NCBI GenBank assembly: GCA_964291635.2
Contig: OZ219905.1
Location: forward strand, 496,001-560,000
DNA length: 64,000 bases
Direction: 5' to 3'
Source of the DNA: JAPPHA01 sp964291635
GTDB lineage: Bacteria > Pseudomonadota > Alphaproteobacteria > Rhodobacterales > Rhodobacteraceae
The notes under the pieces are model-generated. The model saw only the letters and a program-made list of their open reading frames with translations, ran no database searches and was not told the origin of the DNA. A program made the position numbers and the translations under genes. Below are positions 43,222 to 52,562 of the stretch, one piece after another (position 1 is the first letter of the stretch; each line of letters starts with the position of its first letter).

Positions 43222-44934
43222 TCAGCCTCCGATACGGGATCGAAGCCGATCAACGAGGTCCCGGGAAACTTTCGGCTCGGCAAGCGCCCTCAGGATGCTG
43301 GTCTTCCTGTCATCCGGCATCCGCGTGTTTCCTTCGACGAATGCGACCATCGCCTGCCGCTCTTCGTCGGAAATCGCGACCGTGTCCTGTTCATTGCGCG
43401 CGGTACCGGATGTCATCGGAACCGCGTCCTGACCAGACCGCCCTTCCGGACTTCCCTGATCGGATCCCCGGTTGCCGGAAAAGCGTGCGGCCATCCCCCG
43501 CAGCCGTTCAGCCGTCTGGGCAGGAATTTTCCCTTCCTGGACCTGCGCCAGGAGACGGTCCCTGACTTCACTCGGCATCCGGGTGTTACCCTGGATGGCT
43601 GCGACCATGGCTTTCTGTTCTTCAGCCGACAACTCCACGATCACCGCTTCCTCGAAATCCGGCGCGTCGGGCTGTCTCGGCTGGATCATGATCCCCGCAC
43701 CAAGTTGCGGAACGCGTTCCAGTACGATGGTCTCGCCATCGAGTCCTTCTCCTTCGACCACGAAAGAGTCGCGCTGCTTGCGAAGCACTGCAACCGTCAG
43801 GGACCGAAGTCGATTGCCTTCACCGAGCGCCAGGACTTCGTTCGTTGACGAGACCGCAGTTGCAGGAATGACCGCTACGTCTTGCAGTTCTGGTTCCTGG
43901 ATCAACACGGTGACAAAATCCCCCGGCCGCAGGAATGCCGCTGCCGCCTCTCCCAGGCTTGCATAGAGTTCACGGCCCGTCTGACCCTCGCCAACCGATG
44001 CACCGGCCCGGCTGATCCGCGTCGTGACCCCGGTTTCCGCCGTGCCGAACAAGACCTCGATCCCGACCGCCCCGAGTCCGCCATTCGCTGTGACAAGGCG
44101 CTCGAATTCCCGGCTGGATACCCTAAACACCACTTCGAGCGCGGTCGGATCAATCAGTTGCCCGAGATTCTCGTTTGCGTTGACGAGTTCCCCGAGAACA
44201 TTCGTGATGCCCGTCAGAACTCCCGCAAATTCCGCAGTCATCCGCGTGTCTTCAAGTTGCCGCCTGGCTTCCGACAGGGAGATTTCCTCCCGTGCCAATC
44301 CCAGACGGGCACGTTCGATCCGGGCACTGGCCTGGGACAGGCTGATCCGTTTGCCAACCACGCTTTGTTCGGCCGCTGTGGCCGCCAGCCTGGCCGTTTC
44401 GAGCGCCGACTCGGTGCCGACACCCCGCTCGTTCAGCGCGGTCTGACGTTCCAGAGCGCTGAGGCGCAGGTCAAGCTGGGTTTCGGCCGCCTCGAGATCA
44501 TGCCCCGCGAGCCCGAGCGCAATCTCCGCATCCCTGAGTTCCGCGTTCGCCTCGGCCACTGCAGCTTCGGCAAGTCGAAACCGGGCGCGCGCCGCCGCCG
44601 GGTCGGTTCCAAAGAGGAGCTCCCCTGCATCAACAACGCCGCCTTCGCGAAAATTGTCGCTGAGTTCGACGATCGCGCCGCCTGACGCAGCGCGCAATTC
44701 CATGGTCCGACCACTTCGGACCTCCCCGAATGTTTCGATGACCGGCCGGACGTCCTGCAGCGCCACCTGCGCGACATTGGCGGAGAAGGACCTCTCCCGG
44801 GCCATTCGTGGCCGGTTGCCCGAATCCTGTTTGGCCTCGAACGCCGAGTGAAGCGTACTCACGGCCATGATCAGCAACCCCGAAGTTGCTGCCAACAGGC
44901 CCAAGCCAACCAAAGCCCGGATCAGGAATCTCAT
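43222..44934 (-). CDS. RND efflux periplasmic adaptor with duplicated C-terminal motif
   Basis: A 570-residue membrane-fusion protein. An N-terminal membrane anchor (about 5-28) is followed by the lipoyl half-motif, a long coiled-coil hairpin (about 115-225, Ala/Glu/Arg-rich heptads), the second lipoyl half and beta-barrel domains to about 425. The last 145 residues are unusual: two copies of an AMVA-X4-GNTRMP module, at about 434-485 and 520-570, separated by a disordered Gly/Ser-rich linker. The adaptor precedes the pump in a two-gene operon. Confidence 0.9.
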   Translation of the reverse strand: MRFLIRALVGLGLLAATSGLLIMAVSTLHSAFEAKQDSGNRPRMARERSFSANVAQVALQDVRPVIETFGEVRSGRTMELRAASGGAIVELSDNFREGGVVDAGELLFGTDPAAARARFRLAEAAVAEANAELRDAEIALGLAGHDLEAAETQLDLRLSALERQTALNERGVGTESALETARLAATAAEQSVVGKRISLSQASARIERARLGLAREEISLSEARRQLEDTRMTAEFAGVLTGITNVLGELVNANENLGQLIDPTALEVVFRVSSREFERLVTANGGLGAVGIEVLFGTAETGVTTRISRAGASVGEGQTGRELYASLGEAAAAFLRPGDFVTVLIQEPELQDVAVIPATAVSSTNEVLALGEGNRLRSLTVAVLRKQRDSFVVEGEGLDGETIVLERVPQLGAGIMIQPRQPDAPDFEEAVIVELSAEEQKAMVAAIQGNTRMPSEVRDRLLAQVQEGKIPAQTAERLRGMAARFSGNRGSDQGSPEGRSGQDAVPMTSGTARNEQDTVAISDEERQAMVAFVEGNTRMPDDRKTSILRALAEPKVSRDLVDRLRSRIGG

Positions 44935-45071
44935 CGAATCCTCCGAGCCTATTCAAGCGAACCGTACAGTCATACTCCAGAGTTTATACGAAATTGCGGC
45001 AAATTCCCGTCACATTTCCAGCTTCACGGCCTCACCGGGGGCAGAACCCGGGGCAATCGCCGAAACGCATT

Positions 45072-45608
45072 TCATTTTCTGCGCATGTCTTCTTCGAGCC
45101 GGGGCATGATTTCGACGAAGTTGCATGGCCGGTGACGGTAGTCCAGCTGATGAACCAGGATCTCTTCCCAGCCGTCCTTGCATGCGCCCGGACTGCCCGG
45201 GAGCGCAAAGAGATATGTTCCCCCGGCCACGCCGGCGCAGGCGCGTGACTGAACCGCAGAAGTTCCGATCTTTTTCGTGGAAACCAGGGTGAACATCGTC
45301 TGGAACGCGTCGATTTCCTTTTCGTAGACATCCCGATGCGCCTCGACCGTCACATCCCGGCCGGTAAGACCGGTTCCTCCCGTCGTGATCACCGCATCAA
45401 TGGCCGGGTCCTCGCACCAGCGGCGCAGCTGGGACGCGATGCGGTCACGTTCGTCGGGGAGGATCTTCCGGACTGCCAGATGATGACCCGAGTCGCGGAT
45501 CCGGTCGGCAAGGAGCGCGCCGGAACGATCATCATCGAGCGTTCGCGAGTCCGAGACCGTCAGAACAGCGATACGGACGCTTACGAACGGCCGATCGACC
45601 TCGGTCAT
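45072..45608 (-). CDS. moaB: Molybdenum cofactor biosynthesis protein MoaB
   Basis: A 178-residue MogA/MoaB-like protein that adenylylates molybdopterin. The conserved motifs are VLTVSDSR, VITTGGTGLTGRD and the C-terminal ALPGSPGACKDGW. ATG 45608 overlaps the stop of the upstream glycosylase gene by four bases (ATGA). moaE and moaD lie 11 kb away, so the pathway is partly scattered. Confidence 0.93.
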   Translation of the reverse strand: MTEVDRPFVSVRIAVLTVSDSRTLDDDRSGALLADRIRDSGHHLAVRKILPDERDRIASQLRRWCEDPAIDAVITTGGTGLTGRDVTVEAHRDVYEKEIDAFQTMFTLVSTKKIGTSAVQSRACAGVAGGTYLFALPGSPGACKDGWEEILVHQLDYRHRPCNFVEIMPRLEEDMRRK

Positions 45609-46453
45609 GCCGACAACCTTTCCCTGATCGCCAGCAGGTCAGACCAGGATTCACGTTTCTTGAGTCCATCCCTGAGCAACGCCGCCGGGTGGAACATCGG
45701 CATAACCGGTTTTCCCATCGCCTCTGTCCAGTGGCCGCGGAGTCGCGTGATTCCCTTTCGGTCGAGAATGGCGCCGCACGCCGTGTTCCCCATGAGCACA
45801 ATGACCTCCGGATCGGCCAATTCCACGTGTCTTTCGACAAACGGCATCAACATCCTCACCTCTTCGGAGGTCGGATCACGGTTGTTCGGCGGACGCCACG
45901 GAATGACATTGGTTATGTAGAGTGCCGACTCGGGGTTCGGAGACGATCGGGCCAGGCCAATGGATTCGAACATCCGGTCGAGCAGCCGACCGGCCCTTCC
46001 CACGAAAGGAAATCCCTTCCGATCCTCTTCCCTGCCCGGAGCCTCGCCCACGATCATCAATCGGGCGTCCGGATTGCCGTCAGAAAACACGAAATTGCGA
46101 GCTCCATTCCTGAGGTCACAGAACTCGAATGCGTCCATCGCCGCGCGAAGTGCCTCGAGACCGTTACATCTCTCGGCCATCGCCCTTGCGATGGCCCGGG
46201 CCGACTCGTTCTCTTCGCGCAAGGTGTTTCCAGCACTGACCGGCACCGGGCTCGATGACCTGGCCGATATCGATGGGGGAGGCTCCGCCAGGTCCGATGC
46301 CGGTTTCGCCGTCACCTGGACATGCTGACTTCGGCGCGGTTCCGGCGCCGGGCGGGTCCGATCGACGGGCATTTCCCCGATGGCCTCGTCGACCCCCATT
46401 TCGAATTGCCATTCGAGCGCCGCAAGCAGTTCGGCCTTGTCTCCGGTTGCCAT
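45605..46453 (-). CDS. Uracil-DNA glycosylase, family 4-like
   Basis: Removes uracil from DNA. Motif 1, GEAPGREEDRKGFPFVG, and the motif 2 equivalent, MFHPAALLRD, are intact. The iron-sulfur ligands of thermophile family 4 enzymes are largely missing: the CX2C pair is reduced to one Cys (FCDLRNGARN), and the ITNVIPWRPPNNR segment has Trp in place of the third ligand. The enzyme is therefore probably cluster-free. A disordered Pro/Ser-rich N-terminal region of about 100 residues precedes the domain. ATG 46453 gives 282 residues. It is divergent from pyrB. Confidence 0.88.
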   Translation of the reverse strand: MATGDKAELLAALEWQFEMGVDEAIGEMPVDRTRPAPEPRRSQHVQVTAKPASDLAEPPPSISARSSSPVPVSAGNTLREENESARAIARAMAERCNGLEALRAAMDAFEFCDLRNGARNFVFSDGNPDARLMIVGEAPGREEDRKGFPFVGRAGRLLDRMFESIGLARSSPNPESALYITNVIPWRPPNNRDPTSEEVRMLMPFVERHVELADPEVIVLMGNTACGAILDRKGITRLRGHWTEAMGKPVMPMFHPAALLRDGLKKRESWSDLLAIRERLSA

Positions 46454-46689
46454 TTTCGTCCCTTGTTGCAGGGCCACTACGCATCGCCGCGACCAGTCAT
46501 CGACCGGATGCGGGTCCGGGTGCCGAAATCCCGTTTCCAGTCCCTCTCCGCCGAGTCCGGAGAGATCACGATCTAAGCCCAAAGAGTTCCAATGTTCAAT
46601 ATTGTTGAGCCGGCAGCGACGAACAATCGTCGGAAAAAGAACGGCCGCCGGTTTGTCAGGACGCCTTGTTTGACCGAGCCGCATGAATT

Positions 46690-47655
46690 ATGGGTGACTC
46701 AACGGTCAAAAGAGCGATGTTGATGGGGTTTTCAGCTCGGCACCTTCTGGGAATTGAACATCTCTCGAAACCCGATATCGAAGCCATTCTCGATCTCGCA
46801 GATACCTACGTCGCATTCAACCGAAGGTCGGCGAAACACTCCGACGTCCTGGCCGGGCTGACCCAGATCAACATGTTTTTCGAGGATTCGACCAGGACGC
46901 AGTCGAGCTTCGAGCTCGCGGGCAAGCGTCTCGGGGCCGACGTCATGAACATGAACCTGAGGGCGAGTTCGGTCAGAAAGGGCGAGACGCTCATCGATAC
47001 AGCGTTGACCCTGAACGCCATGAATCCCGACTTGCTGGTCATCAGGCACCCGAATTCCGGAGCGGCAGACCTGCTCGCCGAGAAGGTCGAATGCGCAGTG
47101 CTCAATGCCGGCGACGGTCGTCATGAGCATCCGACGCAGGCCTTGCTCGACGCACTGACCATCCGGCGTGCGCTGGAGCGGCTTAACGGCCTTACGGTCG
47201 CGATCTGCGGCGATATCGCCCACAGCCGGGTCGCCCGATCGAACATCTTCCTGCTGTCGAAATTCGACAACCGGATTCGGCTGGTCGGGCCACGCACCCT
47301 GATACCGGCCGGAATCGAACGGCTCGGGGTCGAGGTTCACGACAACATGGAGGCGGGTCTGGAAGACTGCCATGTGATCATGATGCTTCGCCTGCAGCGG
47401 GAGCGGATGGACGGCGGTTTCATTCCGTCCGAGCGCGAGTATTTCCACCGCTGGGGCCTTGGACTGCGGCAGCTTGCTGGTGCCCGCACTGACGCCATCG
47501 TCATGCATCCCGGGCCGATGAACCGCGGCGTCGAAATCGACAGCGAAATCGCCGACGACATCAACCGCTCCGTAATTCGGGATCAGGTCGAAATGGGCGT
47601 CGCGGTCCGGATGGCTGCCATGACTCTTCTGGCGGAGTCCCGGTCCGAATGCTGA
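46690..47655 (+). CDS. pyrB: Aspartate carbamoyltransferase catalytic subunit
   Basis: Condenses carbamoyl phosphate with aspartate in pyrimidine synthesis. The carbamoyl-phosphate loop EDSTRT is at 65-70, and HPTQALLDALT and HPGPMNRGVEI are intact. The 321-residue length matches the class that binds a dihydroorotase-like partner. The stop overlaps the next gene by seven bases. ATG 46690 starts the operon pyrB-pyrX-plsY. Confidence 0.95.
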   Translation: MGDSTVKRAMLMGFSARHLLGIEHLSKPDIEAILDLADTYVAFNRRSAKHSDVLAGLTQINMFFEDSTRTQSSFELAGKRLGADVMNMNLRASSVRKGETLIDTALTLNAMNPDLLVIRHPNSGAADLLAEKVECAVLNAGDGRHEHPTQALLDALTIRRALERLNGLTVAICGDIAHSRVARSNIFLLSKFDNRIRLVGPRTLIPAGIERLGVEVHDNMEAGLEDCHVIMMLRLQRERMDGGFIPSEREYFHRWGLGLRQLAGARTDAIVMHPGPMNRGVEIDSEIADDINRSVIRDQVEMGVAVRMAAMTLLAESRSEC

Positions 47656-48959
47656 CACTCACCAATGCGAGACTGATCGATCCGCACAACGGTACGGACT
47701 CCCCTGGTTCGCTCACTGTCGAGGGCGGGTTCATTTCGGGAATCCTTGATGACCCGCATGGCTCGACCGATGGGCCGTTCCGTTCCGGGAAACCTCGTGC
47801 TCATGCCGACATCGTCGACTGCCGGGGCCACTGCCTGGCGCCCGGGATCATCGATATCGGGGTCAAGGTCTGCGAACCGGGAGAGCGGCACAAGGAAAGC
47901 TTTCGTACCGCAGGCGCTGCAGCCGTCGCGGGAGGCGTGACGACCATGGTCGTCCGACCGGACACGGTCCCGGCGATCGATTCTCCGGAGATCCTGGAAT
48001 TCGTTCATCGTCGGGCGGTCCAGGACAGCCAGGCGCGGGTTCTGCCCATGGCGGCGCTGACCCGGGGGCGGAATGGACGGGAAATGACCGAGATCGGCTT
48101 CCTGATGGATGCGGGTGCCGCCGCCTTCAGCGATGCCGACAATGTCGTCCGCGATTCTCGTGTTTTCAGCCGGTGTCTTTCATACGCGGCCGGCTGCGGC
48201 GCGCTCGTGATCGGACATGTCCAGAATCCTGATCTCAGTGCGGGAACTGCGGCGACATCCGGCGCCTTTGCCTCGAAGCTGGGGCTGCCTGCGGTTTCGC
48301 CGACGGCTGAGCGGATCCAGCTGGAGCGCGACATGGCGCTCGTGGAAATGACCGGTGCACGCTACCACGTCGACCAGTTGACCACGGCCGCGGCGCTTCC
48401 CGCCCTTGCGAGAGCCCGTGATGCCGGTCTCGATGTCACCTTCGGAACATCGATCCATCACCTGACACTGAACGAACTCGACGTCGACGGATACCGGACG
48501 TTTTTCAAGGTCAAGCCGCCCCTCCGAAACGAAGCCGACCGCATGGCGATAGTCGAGGCCGTCGCCGGCGGTCAGATCGACATCATCAGCTCCATGCACA
48601 CGCCTCAGGACGAAGAGTCAAAACGCCTGCCGTTCGAGGAAGCCGCATCCGGAGCCATCGGGCTGGAGACCCTCTTGCCCGCAGCCCTTCAACTCGTCCA
48701 TAACCGGTCCATGACCATGCCGCGTCTCTGGCGATGCCTGTCGTTCAATCCCGCAAGGAGACTCGGTATTGACGGAGGCCGGCTCGAAGAGGGCGCGCCG
48801 GCCGACCTGGTTCTGTTCGATCCGGACAAACCGTTCGTCCTCGATCGCGCGACCCTGCGGTCGAAATCCAAGAACACCCCTTTCGACGGTCACAGGATGC
48901 AGGGCCGCGTGCTCCGTACGTTCGTCGGCGGAGAGACCGCATTCATCCATGACCCCTGA
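47649..48959 (+). CDS. Dihydroorotase-like protein lacking zinc ligands (PyrX/PyrC' type)
   Basis: A 436-residue amidohydrolase fold. In active dihydroorotases the first metal motif reads D-X-H-X-H-X2-EPG; here residues 69-78 are DIGVKVCEPG, with Gly71 and Lys73 in place of both His ligands. The later catalytic Asp region reads SSMHTPQDEES instead of the TDHAPH type. It is therefore almost certainly the non-catalytic partner that scaffolds aspartate carbamoyltransferase, as in Pseudomonas. An active dihydroorotase must be encoded elsewhere. It overlaps pyrB by seven bases and plsY by eleven. Confidence 0.88.
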   Translation: MLTLTNARLIDPHNGTDSPGSLTVEGGFISGILDDPHGSTDGPFRSGKPRAHADIVDCRGHCLAPGIIDIGVKVCEPGERHKESFRTAGAAAVAGGVTTMVVRPDTVPAIDSPEILEFVHRRAVQDSQARVLPMAALTRGRNGREMTEIGFLMDAGAAAFSDADNVVRDSRVFSRCLSYAAGCGALVIGHVQNPDLSAGTAATSGAFASKLGLPAVSPTAERIQLERDMALVEMTGARYHVDQLTTAAALPALARARDAGLDVTFGTSIHHLTLNELDVDGYRTFFKVKPPLRNEADRMAIVEAVAGGQIDIISSMHTPQDEESKRLPFEEAASGAIGLETLLPAALQLVHNRSMTMPRLWRCLSFNPARRLGIDGGRLEEGAPADLVLFDPDKPFVLDRATLRSKSKNTPFDGHRMQGRVLRTFVGGETAFIHDP

Positions 48960-49557
48960 CCTGCAACTGCCATTCGCCGAAATCGTACCGGTTATCCTGT
49001 TCGCCTACTTGGCCGGATCGATTCCCGGCGGTTTGGTCATCACCCGGATGATGGGCCTCACAGACCCGCGGACCTTCGGCTCGGGGAACATGGGTGCCAC
49101 AAATGTCCTGAGAACCGGGAGCCGCCTCGCGGCGGGCCTTACCCTCGTCGTCGATGCCGGGAAGGGCACGCTCGCCGTCCTTGTCGGAGCAGGCCTTGCC
49201 GGCGTTCCCGGCGCATGGATCGCCGGCCCGGCCGCGTTCCTCGGTCATCTGTTTCCGGTCTGGACGGGATTCAGGGGCGGCAAGGGTTTCGCGACATTTC
49301 TCGGTGTAACCCTGGCATACGATGTTCTCACATGTGCGGCGGCTTGTGCCACATGGCTGGCGTGCGCGGCCGCGTTTCGCTATTCATCGCTCTCTGCGCT
49401 GGCGGCGGCAATCGTTGCGCCAGGCGTCGCCTTTCTTGCCGTCGGAACCGAAACCGGAATCATCTTGTCCGGCCTCGCGGTCGTCCTGTGGATTCGCCAC
49501 GCCGCCAACATAAGGAGGCTGTGGAACGGCGAGGAACCGCGAATCGGAAGCCGCTGA
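48949..49557 (+). CDS. plsY: Acyl-phosphate glycerol-3-phosphate acyltransferase PlsY
   Basis: A 202-residue polytopic membrane enzyme that makes lysophosphatidate from acyl-phosphate. Its three conserved loops are present: GSIPGGLV, the GSGNMGATNVLR motif, and the GGKGFATFLG motif. ATG 48949 lies inside the end of the dihydroorotase-like gene, giving an 11-base overlap. Co-transcription with pyrimidine genes is a conserved neighbourhood rather than a shared pathway. Confidence 0.94.
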   Translation: MTPDLQLPFAEIVPVILFAYLAGSIPGGLVITRMMGLTDPRTFGSGNMGATNVLRTGSRLAAGLTLVVDAGKGTLAVLVGAGLAGVPGAWIAGPAAFLGHLFPVWTGFRGGKGFATFLGVTLAYDVLTCAAACATWLACAAAFRYSSLSALAAAIVAPGVAFLAVGTETGIILSGLAVVLWIRHAANIRRLWNGEEPRIGSR

Positions 49558-49628
49558 ACCCGTTTCAGCCTGGCAACGATGCGCTCAAGCCCCGGCGGAA
49601 ACGGTTTCCCGGAGCACGAATTGCAGAG

Positions 49629-50999
49629 TCAGTAGCTGTAGTCGGCATAGATCCTGGCGGGGTCCCGGTCGTATTCGCCGACAAATTTCTCAAGCACTTC
49701 GTCCGCCAGGGTGCATCCGGAGTCGACGACATCTTGGAGCGCGTTAAGGAAATGCGTCTCGTCAGCGATCAGCCCGAGGGCGCCAGGGCGCGCCCTGGCC
49801 TTGAGACCCGCCTCGCTGATTGCGAGGACCTCCCTCGCGAGATCACGCATGAAGATGTCCCCGACCCGCGCATTGATCCCGTCGACCGATGCCGCGACGC
49901 GTAGTTCTTCCCGGGATTCGGCGTCCCAGTCCTTGCAGAGATCGGCGGCCGCATCGAGAGACGTGTCGTCGTAGAGCAGTCCGACCCACAGGGCCGGCAA
50001 TGCACAGATCCGCCGCCACGGCCCACCATCGGCGCCGCGCATCTCTATGAACTTCTTCACACGGGCTTCGGGGAACAGCGTGGTCAGGTGATCAGCCCAA
50101 TCCGAAAGGGTCGGCATTTCACCCGGAAGGGCCGGCAGGCGACCGTCCAGAAAATCACGGAACGACTGGCCGAGAGCATCGATATACGTCCCGTCCCGAT
50201 AGACAAAATACATGGGCACATCGAGCGCGTACTCGACCCAGCGTTCGAATCCCATGCCGTCCTCGAAGACAAACGGCAGCATGCCGGTGCGTTCGGCGTC
50301 GAGGTCGCGCCAGACCCTTGATCTCCAGCTCCGGTGTCCGGATGGCCTGCCCTCGAATACCGCTGAACTCGCAAACAGGGCCGTGGCAACCGGTTGGAGC
50401 GACAGGGCGACCCGGAGTTTCCGGACCATGTCGGCTTCGGAACTGAAATCCAGATTCACCTGTATGGTGCAGGTCCTGTACATCATCTGGGTGCCGAGTT
50501 TTCCGACCCGATCCATGTAGTCGGTCATCAGCCTGTACCTGCCCTTGGGCATCATCGGCATCTGGTCATGTCTCCAGTCGGGCGACGCGCCCAGCCCGAT
50601 GAATCCTGCCCCGATCCGGTCGGCAACAGCCCTGACTTCCTCAAGATGCGTGTTGGCCTCGTCGCAGGTCTCGTGAATCGTTCGAAGTTGCGCGCCGGAC
50701 AGTTCCAGCTGACCTCCGGGCTCGAGTGAAACATGCGCTCCGTCGCGTTCCAGCCCGATGATGTTGCCGCCTTCGCTGACGGCCGACCAGCCGAAACCTT
50801 CCCTCAGCCCCTCCAGCATGGTGCGAATGGAACAGTCACCGTCATACGGAAGGGGCTCGAGCGTGGATTTCACGAAACCGAATTTTTCGTGTTCGGTTCC
50901 AATTCGCCAGTCCTCGACCGGCTTGCAGCCTGATTCCAGGTAACCGGCGAGTTGATCGAATCGTTCGATCACTCCGCCTCCGGACTGGGGAATGGACAT
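49629..50999 (-). CDS. gshA: Glutamate-cysteine ligase, plant/alphaproteobacterial type
   Basis: The first enzyme of glutathione synthesis, 456 residues. It belongs to the plant-type GCS2 class: IGTEHEKFGFV near the N-terminus, GLERDGAHVSLEPGGQLELSG split over the active site, and MPKGRYRLMTDYM followed by MYRTCTIQVNLDF. ATG 50999 is chosen; GGAG lies nine bases upstream, and the next in-frame start is a TTG eleven codons earlier. The rsmE-linked membrane protein gene lies 260 bases upstream on the same strand; that gap contains no gene. Confidence 0.94.
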   Translation of the reverse strand: MSIPQSGGGVIERFDQLAGYLESGCKPVEDWRIGTEHEKFGFVKSTLEPLPYDGDCSIRTMLEGLREGFGWSAVSEGGNIIGLERDGAHVSLEPGGQLELSGAQLRTIHETCDEANTHLEEVRAVADRIGAGFIGLGASPDWRHDQMPMMPKGRYRLMTDYMDRVGKLGTQMMYRTCTIQVNLDFSSEADMVRKLRVALSLQPVATALFASSAVFEGRPSGHRSWRSRVWRDLDAERTGMLPFVFEDGMGFERWVEYALDVPMYFVYRDGTYIDALGQSFRDFLDGRLPALPGEMPTLSDWADHLTTLFPEARVKKFIEMRGADGGPWRRICALPALWVGLLYDDTSLDAAADLCKDWDAESREELRVAASVDGINARVGDIFMRDLAREVLAISEAGLKARARPGALGLIADETHFLNALQDVVDSGCTLADEVLEKFVGEYDRDPARIYADYSY

Positions 51000-51258
51000 C
51001 AGGGAAGTCTCCGCGAGAATGGCATCATGCAAACAGTTCAGGTTTGGCCCGTACTGTCAACGCGACCGGGGAGCAAGTCTGTTCCTGTGGCGGTACGGCT
51101 GGTGCGAGACATCTGGTTCGCGACTAGCAGGTGTTCCATCCCGTTTTGATCGTTTTCAAAACAGTCCCGAATCCGGACGCCTCAATGCATGTCGCCTGCG
51201 AGGATGCAACCCGGTTTCGGGCACGGGTGACGTTCGGCACTTCCCGGGTCCGCCTCAA

Positions 51259-51798
51259 TCACCAGCCTCGCCGAATGGATCGATTCCGTTTCCAGACCGA
51301 AACCGTTGTCGCCGGCGGGCTCACGGACATTTCGACCAATTTGGAGAGATCGATTCCCGGCAGTGAGGACAGCGCGTCGAACAAGGCTTCACTGCCTCTT
51401 GCAGACACAGGTATGATGATCGGCAACAACCCGGAATTGCCCCCGTGGAGAACCCAGCAGACACCGAGACCCTCGCTGCTGCGAACCTCGACGCACTCGA
51501 GCATGTCGAGCGACAGGACCGCCTGGCCTTCGGGTCCGAAAACCCGGATTTCGCCTTCGTCGACCTCGACCTCGCCGAAATGCTCCCCTTGCTGCCGCAA
51601 CCGCGCCCGTTGAAACATGGCAAAGCCGGCCATGACCGAACCGAGAGCCACAAGTCCCCCGATCCCGGCCTGGACCATGTCGCCGGTCCTGACGCCGCTC
51701 GTTGCGGCCGAGACGGAAACCAGAGCCAGGGCGCTTGCGAGGATGCTGCCCTGCCACCGGGCCAGCACGGCGACGGCATCCTTTCTGAAGAAACTCAT
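51259..51798 (-). CDS. Uncharacterised inner-membrane protein linked to rsmE
   Basis: A 179-residue protein with two predicted transmembrane helices (about 18-32 and 42-62) and a soluble C-terminal beta-rich domain (EVEVDEGEIRVFGPEGQAVL onward) facing one side. I do not recognise the family with confidence. Its ATG overlaps the rsmE stop by four bases (ATGA), so it is translationally coupled to the methyltransferase. A connection to glutathione or rRNA methylation cannot be inferred. Confidence 0.75.
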   Translation of the reverse strand: MSFFRKDAVAVLARWQGSILASALALVSVSAATSGVRTGDMVQAGIGGLVALGSVMAGFAMFQRARLRQQGEHFGEVEVDEGEIRVFGPEGQAVLSLDMLECVEVRSSEGLGVCWVLHGGNSGLLPIIIPVSARGSEALFDALSSLPGIDLSKLVEMSVSPPATTVSVWKRNRSIRRGW

Positions 51799-52550
51799 CC
51801 GGTGGACTCCGATCGGCACTGCCAGTCGCCGAGGCTGGCCTGCCACAACGCGATGGCCGCCACCGCCGCGGTATCGGCTCTCAGGATTCTCGGCCCCAGG
51901 CTCATCGGCACGCTTTGGGGCATCGCCCTGATTCGCGAGGCTTCGGTTTTCGAAAAACCGCCGACAGGGCCGATGAGAATCGCCCACTTGCGCGCCCGGA
52001 ACCGCGCCAGGTCGGTGACCGGCCTGCCCGCCCTGGCTTCGTCGCAGAACAGGAGCTGTCGATCCGCGGGCCAGGTGTCGAGTACCGTCTCGAGCCCCTG
52101 CAGCCCCGAGACTGGCGGAACATGGTTTTCTCCGCACTGTTGGGCTGCCTCGATTGCATGGGATTGGAGGCGTCGCTCCGAAACGCGACCCGCCACCGTG
52201 AACTCCGTTCGAACCGGAAAAATCCTCCTCACGCCAAGTTCGGTTGCCTTTTCAACGACAAAATCTGTCCGCGACTTCCTGAGCGGTGCAAACACGAGCC
52301 ACAGGTCCGGAGGCATTCGCTGCGGCGCGGTTTGAACCTGGCAAAGAAGGGTGATTGACCGCCGGCTCCCGGCAACGACTCTTGCGGCCCAGTCTCCATC
52401 CGACCCGTTGAACACGCTGACGGAATCGCCGGGTTGGCAACGCATGACGGAATTGAGGTAATGTGCCTGGGGTGGCGCCAGGGAAATCCGTTCTTCGGCG
52501 CCGAGGGGCGCATCGACATACAGGCGTGCTTTTTCGGTTCGATCCGACAT
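51795..52550 (-). CDS. rsmE: 16S rRNA (uracil1498-N3)-methyltransferase RsmE
   Basis: A 251-residue SPOUT methyltransferase. The N-terminal PUA-like domain has HYLNSVMRCQPGD and VFNGSDGDW, and the knot has ILIGPVGGFSKTE and LGPRILRADTA. The last motif is usually LRTETA, so Ala-Asp is a conservative variation. ATG 52550 is only 12 bases from the divergent ubiA start, so the promoters must lie inside the neighbouring genes or upstream of them. Confidence 0.92.
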   Translation of the reverse strand: MSDRTEKARLYVDAPLGAEERISLAPPQAHYLNSVMRCQPGDSVSVFNGSDGDWAARVVAGSRRSITLLCQVQTAPQRMPPDLWLVFAPLRKSRTDFVVEKATELGVRRIFPVRTEFTVAGRVSERRLQSHAIEAAQQCGENHVPPVSGLQGLETVLDTWPADRQLLFCDEARAGRPVTDLARFRARKWAILIGPVGGFSKTEASRIRAMPQSVPMSLGPRILRADTAAVAAIALWQASLGDWQCRSESTG

Positions 52551-52562
52551 GGGCCAGAGAAT

